Source: Metellina segmentata
Lineage: Eukaryota > Arthropoda > Arachnida > Araneae > Tetragnathidae
Assembly (NCBI GenBank): GCA_947359465.1
Contig: OX375879.1
Coordinates: 91,624,578-91,688,577 of the forward strand
Length of the DNA: 64,000 nucleotides
Direction: 5' to 3'
Part shown: positions 1 to 10,112 of the stretch, one piece after another
Numbering within the stretch: position 1 is the first letter of the stretch
Layout of the letters: each line of letters starts with the position of its first letter
Notes under the pieces: generated by a model
Databases searched by the model: none
Told to the model about the DNA's origin: nothing
Seen by the model: the letters and a program-made list of their open reading frames with translations, nothing else
Translations under genes and position numbers: made by a program

Positions 1-3000
1 GATTTTATTTCCCCACTTAAAACTGACTTTTCAAAACTAATGACACGTTTCGACGGAAACTGTGATTTAAGCATGTATTTATCTTTGTTTGAAAAACAAA
101 TTAATCGCATAGAAATACCTAAAGAAAATTGGGTTATTTTCCTTGTGAGTCTTTTACCGTTGGATATCGCAAATTTAATTGCAAGAGAGCCTGATCCGCT
201 CGCAAATGGTTACGATCACGTGAAAAAACTTTTACTGAATCGATTTAAACTAACACCAGAGCAGTTTCGACAGCACTTTTTTACTCATAAAAAAGAAACA
301 ACCGCATCTTGGCGTGATTTCGCCTACGAGTTAGATAATTTTTTCGAAGAATGGGTTGTGGGTCTTAGTATCTCTAAATATGAAGAATTGAAAGATCTCA
401 TAGTGGCGGATCAAATCAAAAGGAAAATACCGTTTGAAATGCGCGAGCATTTTATTGATGAATTACCGAAATTGAATAAAGTAGCCGAATTAGTGAATAA
501 ATTGGATGAGTACGAGGCGGCAAGATTCCATCTTAAAAGACCGGGAGCTAGAGATATGAAATCAGCTGAAAAACAAAGTCATCAGCGCTCCAAGAAATTC
601 AATGATAAACCGTCGATCGTCCGTGCACACCAAAGTGTTACTAACAAATATGTTAAATGTTTTTCATGTAATGAAATTGGTCATAGAATTTCTGAGTGTC
701 CAAATAAGAATAAAGGAATTAAATGTTTAAAGTGTAATGAATATGGACACCGTAAATTCGAATGTAATAAAGGTGTAAAAACCGATATTCATGAAGAAAA
801 GAAAGTTTTAATTAATATGTCCAGTAATCATGAAAAGAAGTTGTACAAATGTCTTAAAATTATGAGTAAATATGTTGATGCTTTAATTGATACGGGATCA
901 GATTTATCTATTTTGAAATATGATTTTTATATGCAAATTGGTGCACCAGAATTAACCCCCTGTGACATAATGTTAAATGGTATTGGAAATCAAAGTGTAA
1001 AATCACTTGGTTATTTTTGTGCTGAAATTACTATTGACAATTTTAATATTCTCACTGAGTTTTTTGTTATTGAAAACTTGTGTTGTAATATTGTGATTGG
1101 TATGGACGTAATTAACAAGCTTAATATTTCAATATCAGGAAATGATTTAAGGATTTTGAGCTTTCGAGAAAATTCTATTAATCTTTCTTTCACACACACT
1201 TCGGAAGTGAAAGAGTCTGAAAAAATAAAAGCTAAGCGTTTTGAGGGACCTCATTCAGGAAGTGAAAGTATAAAAACAAAAACGAGTTGCCGAAATGGAG
1301 CCACTGTTTTGGAATCCGAAAGTAATGAAAGGCAGATGTTTGGTATCCCCTCCCCCCTGACTCACCCCTTCAAAGAAGAAAACAGGTGTGAACTATTGGC
1401 GACTGCCATTAATATTCCAATGATAGGCGTTGCGTCATCTTGTGCACAGGATGTTCAAGAAAATGATTTGACTTTTAATCCTTTATCCGAATTGCCGATT
1501 TCCTTGACAGATGAAATTGAATTGCAACATATAAAAGATCCTAAAATAAGAAACGAGTTAGATATTTTGATTAGTGAATATAAGCCGCATAAAATTAAAG
1601 ACACAGAAGTAAAAATGACTTTAATTTTAACTGATGATATACCGATTTGTCAGAGACCGCACCGAATGTCTTTAAAAGAACAGAAAATTGTTGAGGAACA
1701 AATACAAATGTGGTTAAAAGACGGAATAATTAAACCCTCCTGTTCCAACTACGCTTCACCCATTGTTTTGTGTAAAAAGAAGGGTAATAATTCATACAGA
1801 TTGTGCGTTGATTATCGATCGGTTAATCGAAAATTAATCAAAGATAAGCACCCACTCCCATTAATTCAAGATGTTTTAGATTGCTTGGGAAACGCACAGG
1901 TATTTTCCACTTTGGACTTAAAAAACGCATTTTTCAACATACCAATGGACCCTAATTCGACACGTTACACAGCATTTGTCACCCATGAAGGACAGTACGA
2001 ATTCAATGTTGTACCTTTCGGATGTAGTAACTCACCAAGTGTTTTTGTGAGGTACATAAACACGGTGTTTAGAGACTTAATTCGAGACAAGACTATAATA
2101 ATTTACATGGATGATATTGTTATACCTTCCATTGATGAACAAGAAGGGCTGGAAAAAATTAAAAGGGTTTTGAAGGTTGCGTCAGAATACGGCGTAATAA
2201 TAAATTTTAAAAAGTGTCAATTTCTTCAACATAAGATAGAATTTCTCGGATACGTTATCGAGGGCGGCAAAATTCAACCTTCCCCATCCAAGACACGTGC
2301 TGTGAAAAATTTTCCCCAGCCGAAAAATGTAAAACAAGTCATGAGTTTTTTGGGTCTTTGCTCTTACTTTCGACAATTTGTCGGTGGATTTTCAAGAATT
2401 GCAAAACCATTAAGTGACCTGCTTCGAAATAATGTCGAATGGACATTTGGCTCTGAGCAAGTCGACGCATTTGAAAGGCTAAAGGAAATTCTCTCAAGTA
2501 GTCCGGTATTGCATCCCTTTAGGCAAGGAGCAACCTTAGAATTACATACGGATGCTAGTAGCCACGGCTTTGGAGCTGTTTTGCTTCAGCAAGCTCATGA
2601 TGGGAAATTTCATCCCATTCACTTCATGAGCAAGAAGACTACTCCTCAACAAGAGAAGTATTGTTCTTACGAATTGGAAGTACTGGCTGTAATCGAGGCT
2701 TTGCGAAAATTTCGCTACTACTTGTTGGGTACTAAGTTCAAAATAGTGACCGATTGCGCTGCATTTCAGAGGACTATGCAGAAAAAAGAGCTTACACCAA
2801 AAATTGCTCGATGGGCATTGTCACTCGAAGAATATGATTATGAGGTTGTCCATAGATCAGGCACCCAAATGAAGCATGTGGATGCCCTAAGCAGGAACAT
2901 ATTGTTGATAACAACTCGTGCACAAGGAGAATTAACAACCCAAATAGAAGCTGCACAACATCTAGATGATCACATTAAAGCAATTAAAACTCTAGTTGAA

Positions 3001-4134
3001 GAAGGACATGACAGTGAACATTTCATTAAAGCAGGAGTTCTATACAAGTATGAGAATGGGAAACAACTACTAATGGTTCCTCAGGCGATGCAAAATAACA
3101 TCATTAAAGAAGTTCACAACAAAGGTCACTTTGGCGCTGCCAAGACAGAGGAAATTCTTAAGCAGCAGTTTTTTATTCCTAATGCAAGAAAACATGTTGA
3201 AATCGTTATTTCTAATTGCGTACAGTGCATCCTCTGCAATAGAAAACGTGGAAAAGGCGAAGGGTTTCTTAATCCAGTGCCGAAAGACAACGTTCCACTT
3301 GGGACTTACAATATCGACTTTTTGGGACCCCTTCCAACAACGAATAAAAGATACCAACATATTTTCTCGGTAGTCGATGCCTTTACGAAGTTTGTCTGGT
3401 TGTACCCAGTGAAATCTACCTCGGCTAGCGATGCTATCGAAAAGCTGAAATTACAACAAGCTACTTTTGGAAACCCATCACGAATAATTTCAGATAGGGG
3501 ATCAGCGTTTACATCGAAGGAATTCACTGATTATTGTACTGATCAGGGAATTGAACATTGTAAAATAACAACCGGAATTCCTAGAGGCAATGGGCAGGCA
3601 GAAAGGATGATTGGTCTGTTGATTCCTGTTCTTGCCAAACTTTCAATAGAGGAGCCTAGCAAATGGTTCAAATATGTTCCAAGTCTACAAAGTATCATAA
3701 ACAGTACACCATCCAGAAGTACGAAGCATACGCCATTCGAACTGATGATTGGCATCACAATGAAAAATAAAGAAGATCTGAAGATAAAAGATGTACTGGA
3801 AGAAGAGTATGAAAAGTTCATGATGAAGGAGAGAGTAGAATTACGCGAACAAGCAAAAGACAATATTTTCAAATTGCAACAGGAAAATAAACGTCAGTAT
3901 AACAAAGGGAGAAAAAAATCTAGAGTGTACAAAGTAGGAGATCTAGTGGCCATTCAGCGCACGCAGTTTGGAGTTGGGCTTAAGCTGAAACCTAAATTTT
4001 TGGGACCCTATAGAGTTGTAAAAGTGTCTCCTAATGACAGATATGCCATTGAAAAAGTGGGCGATCATGAAGGTCCACGCCTAACTACTTCAGCAGCTGA
4101 TTACATGAAACCCTGGCCCACTGGTCAACAGTAA
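1..4134 (+). CDS. Ty3/gypsy retrotransposon Gag-Pol polyprotein (5' partial)
   Basis: The frame is open from base 1, so the true start lies upstream; the first Met in the window is at base 40, giving 1364 residues from there. Counting from that Met, a gag-like N-terminal half ends in two CCHC zinc knuckles (about 207-242, CFSCNEIGH and CLKCNEYGH). An aspartic protease follows (DTGS near 285), then reverse transcriptase (YMDD near 689), RNase H (HTDAS near 836) and integrase. The integrase has an HHCC finger (H near 1025, CVQCILC near 1061) and a DDE core with D in DFLGPLP (about 1093), D in SDRGSAF (about 1152) and E in NGQAER (about 1187). RT-RH-IN order is that of Ty3/gypsy. Gag and Pol share one frame with no visible frameshift or stop. 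There is no envelope frame downstream. The product would reverse transcribe and integrate the element. No internal damage is visible, so the copy is probably young. Confidence 0.95.
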   Translation, partial: DFISPLKTDFSKLMTRFDGNCDLSMYLSLFEKQINRIEIPKENWVIFLVSLLPLDIANLIAREPDPLANGYDHVKKLLLNRFKLTPEQFRQHFFTHKKETTASWRDFAYELDNFFEEWVVGLSISKYEELKDLIVADQIKRKIPFEMREHFIDELPKLNKVAELVNKLDEYEAARFHLKRPGARDMKSAEKQSHQRSKKFNDKPSIVRAHQSVTNKYVKCFSCNEIGHRISECPNKNKGIKCLKCNEYGHRKFECNKGVKTDIHEEKKVLINMSSNHEKKLYKCLKIMSKYVDALIDTGSDLSILKYDFYMQIGAPELTPCDIMLNGIGNQSVKSLGYFCAEITIDNFNILTEFFVIENLCCNIVIGMDVINKLNISISGNDLRILSFRENSINLSFTHTSEVKESEKIKAKRFEGPHSGSESIKTKTSCRNGATVLESESNERQMFGIPSPLTHPFKEENRCELLATAINIPMIGVASSCAQDVQENDLTFNPLSELPISLTDEIELQHIKDPKIRNELDILISEYKPHKIKDTEVKMTLILTDDIPICQRPHRMSLKEQKIVEEQIQMWLKDGIIKPSCSNYASPIVLCKKKGNNSYRLCVDYRSVNRKLIKDKHPLPLIQDVLDCLGNAQVFSTLDLKNAFFNIPMDPNSTRYTAFVTHEGQYEFNVVPFGCSNSPSVFVRYINTVFRDLIRDKTIIIYMDDIVIPSIDEQEGLEKIKRVLKVASEYGVIINFKKCQFLQHKIEFLGYVIEGGKIQPSPSKTRAVKNFPQPKNVKQVMSFLGLCSYFRQFVGGFSRIAKPLSDLLRNNVEWTFGSEQVDAFERLKEILSSSPVLHPFRQGATLELHTDASSHGFGAVLLQQAHDGKFHPIHFMSKKTTPQQEKYCSYELEVLAVIEALRKFRYYLLGTKFKIVTDCAAFQRTMQKKELTPKIARWALSLEEYDYEVVHRSGTQMKHVDALSRNILLITTRAQGELTTQIEAAQHLDDHIKAIKTLVEEGHDSEHFIKAGVLYKYENGKQLLMVPQAMQNNIIKEVHNKGHFGAAKTEEILKQQFFIPNARKHVEIVISNCVQCILCNRKRGKGEGFLNPVPKDNVPLGTYNIDFLGPLPTTNKRYQHIFSVVDAFTKFVWLYPVKSTSASDAIEKLKLQQATFGNPSRIISDRGSAFTSKEFTDYCTDQGIEHCKITTGIPRGNGQAERMIGLLIPVLAKLSIEEPSKWFKYVPSLQSIINSTPSRSTKHTPFELMIGITMKNKEDLKIKDVLEEEYEKFMMKERVELREQAKDNIFKLQQENKRQYNKGRKKSRVYKVGDLVAIQRTQFGVGLKLKPKFLGPYRVVKVSPNDRYAIEKVGDHEGPRLTTSAADYMKPWPTGQQ

Positions 4135-4274
4135 AAAAAAAAATGTATATATGAACCTTTTTTCCCTCTTTCTTTCTTCTTTTTTGTTTGTATTTTCAGA
4201 TATGTGATAATGTTATGGCCTGTTTACTGATGTTGAAGACGGCGAATTTCGAGGACGAAATTACAGTCAGGATA

Positions 4275-4575
4275 GCCGATTGTGTGATTGTGCGACGAGC
4301 GCGCCAAAGCCTGATACGTCCGCAGCAGTAACGCCACCTAGAGGAAGCGTCCGCTCAGAAGCGACCGCAGCAATGAGACAGATGTTCCCCCAGACACCGA
4401 AGCTAGCAGTTGGGCAGACGGCCCATGACTTTTTAGGCAGATGGCCTCTTAGTTGTCGGATATTCTTAATTGTTAAAGATGTTTGTAAATATACTGTAAA
4501 TACATCAATTATCTAATTAAACTTAAATTTAAACTTTAAGAGTTATTTATCTTTTACCTTTTACGAACCCACATG
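4275..4575 (+). repeat. Probable 3' LTR of the gypsy element
   Basis: The segment starts TGTGTGATTG about 140 bp after the Gag-Pol stop and runs to a CCCACA end, so it has TG...CA type termini. It is GC-richer than the flanks in its first half and ends in an AT-rich part. A purine-rich run and a GAGGACGAAATTACAG stretch lie just upstream, where a polypurine tract is expected. The matching 5' LTR is outside the window, so boundaries and target duplication cannot be verified. Confidence 0.45.
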
Positions 4576-5283
4576 TATTAAGAAGGTCAAATAAAAATGT
4601 TCAATTGAACAGTATCTTTTCTAGTTCGGTTAATGTAAGGAAAGGCTTAATCACATTACAGTAAAACTACGTGTGTTGAACAGTTACTTGAGAAAAAGTT
4701 TTATTTTTAGGAACTATCCATTAATATTAGAACATTTTAAATATATTTTGGATTTAATGTTATAAAATTAATGCGTAAACTTCTATCACACAGCATGGAA
4801 GGAATTTAAAGAAAAAGCTGAAGTGCCTGTGAGAGATAACACATCAGATCCTATTTTATTTAACACTGAAGTTATAAGCTTAACTTTTCTCTTTTTCTTG
4901 TCAATATTCACGAAAACAATTTCAATAAGTTATGAGCATAAAAATTTCGGGACTTAAACACTATCGCCAAAAGAAAGAGTGTGGAGGAAATGTCCGATGG
5001 AAGAACATATTCTCCCAGCAACCTTCTTGGAGACAATTCTGGTAGAAAAATGGATGCGGCGCATGCATTGAGCCAATATAGGTCCTTTGTCGCCACTCTG
5101 TTTATGTAGGCACTCTACGTATCTCAGGCCTTCCAAAAAATGTCTTGATATTAAAAATAATCAATTATACATTAATTTAATTTAGGTATATCGAAGTATT
5201 GCTCATCATACAAATCAACTATCGTCTAATGGATAAAAAGTAATTTAACTCAATGCTCATCCAACATTACGGATATTTAACAG
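4576..5283. other. Intergenic, nothing identified
   Basis: AT-rich DNA with only short chance frames. I see no repeat, terminal inverted repeat or coding signal. Confidence 0.5.
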
Positions 5284-5290
5284 CATTACG

Positions 5291-5571
5291 GAGTTGTAAA
5301 GAGAACAGCTGTCGTGATCCGCGCATGAGCACTTTTAGCCGAACTGGCGCGCAACGCTTCCCTGAGACACATAAGAAAAGCGAGGAACGACGTTCGACCC
5401 AAAAGGACGCTGAACGTCGGCTATTCGACTAGAAATATAGAATGTTTGTATGATTGTTCCTATCACCTTAATTCCATGAGCTCCTGTACATGAGCTTTTC
5501 TGTGTTGTGTGTCGTCATTAAATAAAAGGTATAGTTGATCTTAAAATAGTATATGTTATTGACGAAGTGCA
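5291..5571 (+). repeat. LTR-like fragment, possible solo LTR
   Basis: An island of higher GC begins GTTGTAAAGAG and ends GAAGTGCA. It contains an AATAAA polyadenylation signal at 5521-5526 preceded by a GT-rich stretch, the layout of an LTR R-U5 region. CATTACG occurs on both sides (5284-5290 and 5572-5578) and could be a target duplication. However, CATTACG also occurs at 5265-5271, which weakens that reading. No internal element sequence is attached. Confidence 0.3.
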
Positions 5572-5579
5572 CATTACGC

Positions 5580-6177
5580 TAGGAAAGAACCCAAGCCTGA
5601 CATACGAAGTAAGAAGATGTTCATAAAAGTCACACTCGAAATTATTTTCAAACATTTTTTCTGTTCAAATCTTAAACATTTCGAATTTTGCAAAAAGTTG
5701 TTTTTTAATTCCCAATAGCTTTACTAAAATCGAATCACAACTGTGTTTTGAAAGAAATGGATAAAAGTTCTGTCCTATTCTAATTTTTAGTGATTGACCC
5801 GTTAAAATCAATTGGGAAAAGTATCAAAAATAATAAACGAAAGTAATTCTAGTACCCTGAATGAAGAATTTAAAATTATCCTATTACTAGTCATTGTTTT
5901 CCATGAAAAGACTCATTTATTTAAGAACTCAAATCAAGCGTATGAACTTAAAATTACAAATTCGGATACAGTCAGTCCTATATTTGAGTATATTTAATTT
6001 GTGAGACATTTTTAGTTCAAAACGTAATTCCTATTGAAAATCATATTTATGATTTAAAATACTTTAAATCATAAACAATATTTTGAAAATACCTTGCAAT
6101 ATTGACATTAAGATCCAGAAAAAAATACTACAGAAATTGTATCTTGGGAAAACACGTCATAAAAATAACTATACATA
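5580..6177. other. Intergenic, nothing identified
   Basis: AT-rich sequence with short chance frames only. Confidence 0.5.
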
Positions 6178-6360
6178 CAGTGTGTCCCGGAACTTCGTGT
6201 ACAAACTTGGAGGGGAGGTAGAGAAAATCGTTAGGAACCATAATTACATAGGAAAGCATGGGAGGAAATCGATAGGTGGCGCTGTAAGCGAGTTCACAAG
6301 GTCGGGACGTGTGACTTCCTCTTTGTAGACGCCGACTGCGCGCGATCGTTTCACAAACGC

Positions 6361-7960
6361 CGAGTTGACGGACATCCACTTCATCTACACTAGCGCGTCT
6401 TTGCTGGAATGGCTCCGCGTTGCGTGGAAGATTCTATTTTGTACCGTAGGTAGGTAGGTAGATATTAAACTCGTGAAAAGTGAATCGATTCTTCAATTCG
6501 ATTCTTTCGTAACTTTTTTTTTATCTACAGTGAGCTATGATTATTTACTTGTTATAATATCAATTGAACTAGACAAGAGGATGTATTTATTCCACACTGA
6601 TGACATTTATTTTGGTTTTTGTATTGGATCAATCAGATTTACTTATGAAAGATACCTTACAGAGATCAGAACACTTCTCTGAGGGAAACCTCGAACACTT
6701 ATTCGTGATGAAAATCGAATTACATTTCGAATTCATTCATACAGTAAATATGCTTCAAAATCATTGAAGACACGTAAAAAGACTACCAGACAAGTAAATA
6801 ATCATACCTCAGTGTCGATCCAAACAAGTTACGAAAGAATCGAAATGAAGAATCCATTCACTTTTCACGAGTTTAATATCTACCGACCAACCTACGGTTG
6901 TAAATAGAATCGTCCACGCAACGCGGAGCCATTCCAACAAAGACGCGCTAGTCTTCATCTACGGCCTTGCCGACGGAAATGGAGGAGCTGCTGTTCCGTT
7001 GTATCGGAAAAGATATCTAATGAGGCGCCAACCAAATGTTCGCTTAGGTACATCAGAACCTTGCGGAACGTGGATCCTTCACAGCCACGATGCAGGATAC
7101 TAAGCGGCAGCGAACAGCACTAACACCCATATTCGAAGAGGGTCTGTTGAATGCTGTGGACTGAAATCCCGTTACCAGTGTACGGGCGCTTGCCTCTGCC
7201 ACCAGAACGTCTCGATCAACTGTCCATCGCATAATACAATTCGAAGCCTTATATCCCTTTCATCTTCAGAGAGCTCAGTTATTGCAGCCGGATGATCCCC
7301 ACGACGGGTCTCGTTTTCACAGTGGTTTCCACACCAAAGTGCGGCCGACACGCAATTTTCCAGCTCTGTTATGTTCAGTGATGAAGCAACCTTTTCACGT
7401 GAAGGGGTGTTCAATACGCATATGTGGGCCTTAGACAACCCACACGGAACCCGACCACGAGCCGCACAACAACGCTTCACTGTTAATGTGTGGGCGGGTA
7501 TCGTGGGGGACAGTTTAGTCGGGCCATACATCTTACCACCTCGTCTGGACGCTCGCAAGTATCTCGTCTTTCTTCAAGAGGTACATTCGAAAAAGCCTAA
7601 CGATGTCCCCGCACATGTTCGGCCTCGGAATGTGGTTTCAACATAATGGGGCGCCATCTCATTACGCTAGGTGTGTACGTGACCATTTGGAAACAATTAG
7701 ATTGTGCATGGCGGTCCCGTCGCTTGGCCTCCTAGATCACCTGATTTATGATTATATTCTCAGGGGTGCCATGAAGGACATTGTATACGACACGCCCATA
7801 AATTCTGAAATGGACCTGGTGGCACGAATCTCCATTGCTGCTGCTACAATCAGCGAAACGCCAGGTATCTTCGAAAATGTTCGCCAATCCATTCGTGTAG
7901 GTGTCGTACGTGCATCCATGCCAATGGGCGCAATTTCGAACACCTCCTGTGATGCTTGTA
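6361..7960 (+). pseudogene. mariner-type transposase pseudogene, interrupted by a nested element
   Basis: The N-terminal helix-turn-helix region starts around 6361 (ELTDIHFIY). It stops at the nested insertion and resumes in the same frame after it (FIYGLADGNGGAAV from 6954). The middle contains stops and shifts. From 7371 the catalytic core reads SDEATF, then NVWAGIVGDSLVGPY and, in a shifted frame, WFQHNGAPSHY. Family members have D in QHDGAPAH, so here the second catalytic Asp is Asn. The third-acid region is degraded (LIYDYILRGAMK near 7740-7775), followed by a recognisable C-terminus (SEMDLVARIS, ETPGIFENVR). Similar proteins are common in ant and spider genomes. It is non-functional because of the broken frame, mutated triad and insertion. 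Confidence 0.88.
6389..6952. mobile_element. Foldback / Mutator-like non-autonomous transposon nested in the transposase
   Basis: The 564-bp insert begins ACTAGCGCGTCTTTG and ends in its exact reverse complement. The inverted repeats run about 164 bp each (6389-6552 and 6789-6952) around a loop of about 236 bp. The 10-bp sequence CTTCATCTAC flanks it on both sides (6379-6388 and 6953-6962). Removing the insert and one flank copy rejoins the transposase frame, which proves insertion. Very long TIRs and a 9-11 bp duplication fit Mutator-like elements. No coding sequence is visible inside. Confidence 0.85.
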
Positions 7961-8141
7961 AGTCATACATTGTACTCTTTTATCTAATAAAGCGTTTTAC
8001 ACTACATTCTGTGTTGTGGCCTTGTGTCTCTTTATCACATGAGGGTAACGTTTCCGCCCATGCTTTCCTATGTAATTATCGTTCCTAACGATGTTCTCTA
8101 CCTCCCCTCCAAGTTTGTACAAGAAGTTCAGAGATACTCTG

Positions 8142-8700
8142 TGTAATCATAGCTTTTTATATACCACTTATTTCTTCATATAGCTTTTTTTTATATTATT
8201 TTATTAAGTATACCTTAATCAAGAAATTGTACATTAGTCCAATTTTCGATGTTTTCTTAAAATATTTAATTGAAATGAGCTATCAAATGATGATTTCAAT
8301 TGAAAAAAAAAATAGTTTTTAAGAAGCTTATGTATAGGCAAATTCTTTTGAGAAACGATCTTGAAACGTGATAATCTTGAAAGTAACTTTAAACAAGTCA
8401 AATTAAAATGTAAAAATCCCTAAAATATGACATTCTCTATAAGGAAACCAAAAACAATGTAAAATAATTTAGTCATGTTTGTTATTCAAGGACATATACT
8501 TTCTATAGATTGTATTATTGAAGTTTGAGTTCTATTTTAATCAGTTACTTTTATTTTTTATTTCAATAGCAGAATCGTAAAAATAATGTTTTGATTTTCC
8601 GGATATTAAAACGGTATCTTACTAGTAACTATGTTTATTAACCAAATGTTTATTTTTGTTTATTCAACACTTTTTACCTAAATGTCTTATGACAGGGTGA
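8142..8700. other. Intergenic, nothing identified
   Basis: Strongly AT-rich with no frame or repeat I can support. Confidence 0.5.
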
Positions 8701-8759
8701 GGTGAAAGGGGGGTCATTTCAGCTGACAACGGGGCCCGTCATGACAGCTGCCAACCCAT

Positions 8760-9089
8760 TCATGCAGATATATGTGAGGGGCCTGGTTGTGAGTCATTAC
8801 CGACCTCTATGGGTAGAACTCCATCATTCGAATATAAAAGGTTTATGTCATCAGATATGCTATTTGCGTCGAACTGAGAGGTGGAGGTATTTGGCGTACT
8901 CGTATCAGGCATTTTTGCACCTTGAAGGTGCAACGCCTGTACTTTCAAGAACATCCTCCGAACCCGTTGACACCCAGCATAGGATGTCCGAATCTTCTTG
9001 GATTCGCCATCTCGATCTTTCTTTATGTTGACGCTTTCTTTAATTCTTCTGGTGTTTATTATGCATTTGAAGTTATTGCGATTTTCCAC
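8760..9089 (-). CDS. Unrecognised 109-codon frame, possibly a transposon-derived N-terminus
   Basis: This minus-strand frame has balanced composition: a basic N-terminal third (RRIKESVNIKKDRDGESKK) and a Ser/Thr/Asp-rich C-terminal third ending QPGPSHISA. It is longer and more complex than neighbouring chance frames. The style resembles N-termini of hAT or zinc-finger-type transposase-derived proteins, but no zinc finger or catalytic motif is present. No terminal inverted repeat was found nearby. It could be chance. Confidence 0.2.
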   Translation of the reverse strand: MENRNNFKCIINTRRIKESVNIKKDRDGESKKIRTSYAGCQRVRRMFLKVQALHLQGAKMPDTSTPNTSTSQFDANSISDDINLLYSNDGVLPIEVGNDSQPGPSHISA

Positions 9090-9186
9090 ACTTTGAATTC
9101 CTGTAACTAAATGAGTTTTAAATATTTATGTTTTATTCATATTATCAGTACTATTATAAAAGAAAATGTTTGTGTCTGTCGTCTAT

Positions 9187-10082
9187 GTTGTGACGTACTC
9201 GCCTAACCCTGGGTAGCGGTCATATAACAAAATATGCAGGGAACAGCACTATTGATTCTGCCCGGAATAAGGTGAGATTTATTCAGGGTTTCTGGATTAA
9301 TATAACATCTATTTACATCCTTTCACAGGAGATGGCCTCCTGGAAAATTGAAATGAGAATTCACGGTGAACATCGAGGAGATGGCCTCCTGCAGTGAAAA
9401 CACGAGTGTTCAAGTCGAATGGACAAGAGATCTTTGAATCCTCGCAGCAGACAAGAATCAACGATCTCTTCAGCAGACCGCGGGGTCTTTCCTAGAGGCA
9501 TGTTTCCACAATTAGATTCGATCCGCAGATCTAGCAGGCACTTGCGTCCTGGGAATACGTTTTAGGACTCTAGGTCCGAGGCGACTCTTTCCATTCCACA
9601 AATGGAAGCGTCGTCTAATTCCAAGCGTGAACGTCGTCTGCTGAAAAACTCTTCCTCTTTCCCGGCTCGAAATTTTGGGGGTCATGACGTCATGTCGAGT
9701 TAGTTTTCCCTGATTGGCTTGACGACAGGCGAGCGCTAATTCCAAAGAACCCTACTTGCCAGCTCGCTCCCGACAACAAGTCTATATAACGCCCTTTTCA
9801 GTCTAAAGTCGTTCTCAGGCCTCGCGACACCTGTTTCGTCAAAGGCGTGCCGAAACGAATAGTCTATTGAAATATAGTGTCAAAAGTCCAGACATCTTGT
9901 CTGGACCCGGGCGCCTTGTCGCAAGGAATTTGCGGCGGTACTTGAGGGGTTTTTCGAGGGGTGTTAGAAACGTGGGAATCATTATTTGATTCCTCACAAT
10001 GTGCAGTATCCGGACGAATCTATAGCACTTACAATAATTAGATTTTGCACACAGGTAGTCCAAATTTTTTGCAATTTTTCTA
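9187..10082 (+). repeat. LTR-like region with a complete promoter
   Basis: A GC-richer island between AT-rich flanks begins near TGTGACGTACTCG and fades near TTGCACACA. It carries a full Pol II core promoter at 9685-9820 (separate entry). CAGGAGATGGCCTCCTG occurs twice (near 9328 and 9379), each an imperfect hairpin. No protein frame is present. A solo LTR or LTR fragment is the simplest reading, but ends and target duplication are not defined. Confidence 0.35.
9685..9820 (+). promoter_or_regulatory. CRE / CCAAT / TATA / Inr promoter module
   Basis: In order there is a palindromic TGACGTCA at 9685-9692 (the CREB/ATF consensus), an inverted CCAAT box (ATTGG) at 9713-9717, TATATAA at 9783-9789 and an initiator-like TTCTCAGGC at 9812-9820. 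The TATA to initiator spacing of about 30 bp is canonical. No host exon follows, so this probably belongs to a retroelement LTR. Confidence 0.5.
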
Positions 10083-10112
10083 TATCGCGCCCGAATTTTA
10101 GAATTTAATCTA

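Larger units (their letters stand above)
6178..8141 (+). mobile_element. mariner-type DNA transposon with 90-bp terminal inverted repeats
   Basis: About 90 bp at 6178-6267 is repeated inverted at 8052-8141, including ACAAACTTGGAGGGGAGGTA on one side and its complement on the other. The left end abuts a TA; the right flank reads TG, probably a mutated TA. Between the ends lies a decayed DDE transposase (separate entry) interrupted by a 564-bp foldback element. Without that insert the element is about 1.4 kb, a usual size for mariner-like elements. It is immobile by its own protein because the frame is broken. Confidence 0.88.

Noticed and set aside
7172..7558. 128-codon minus-strand frame
   Set aside because: It lies opposite the transposase pseudogene, whose plus-strand motifs are clear.
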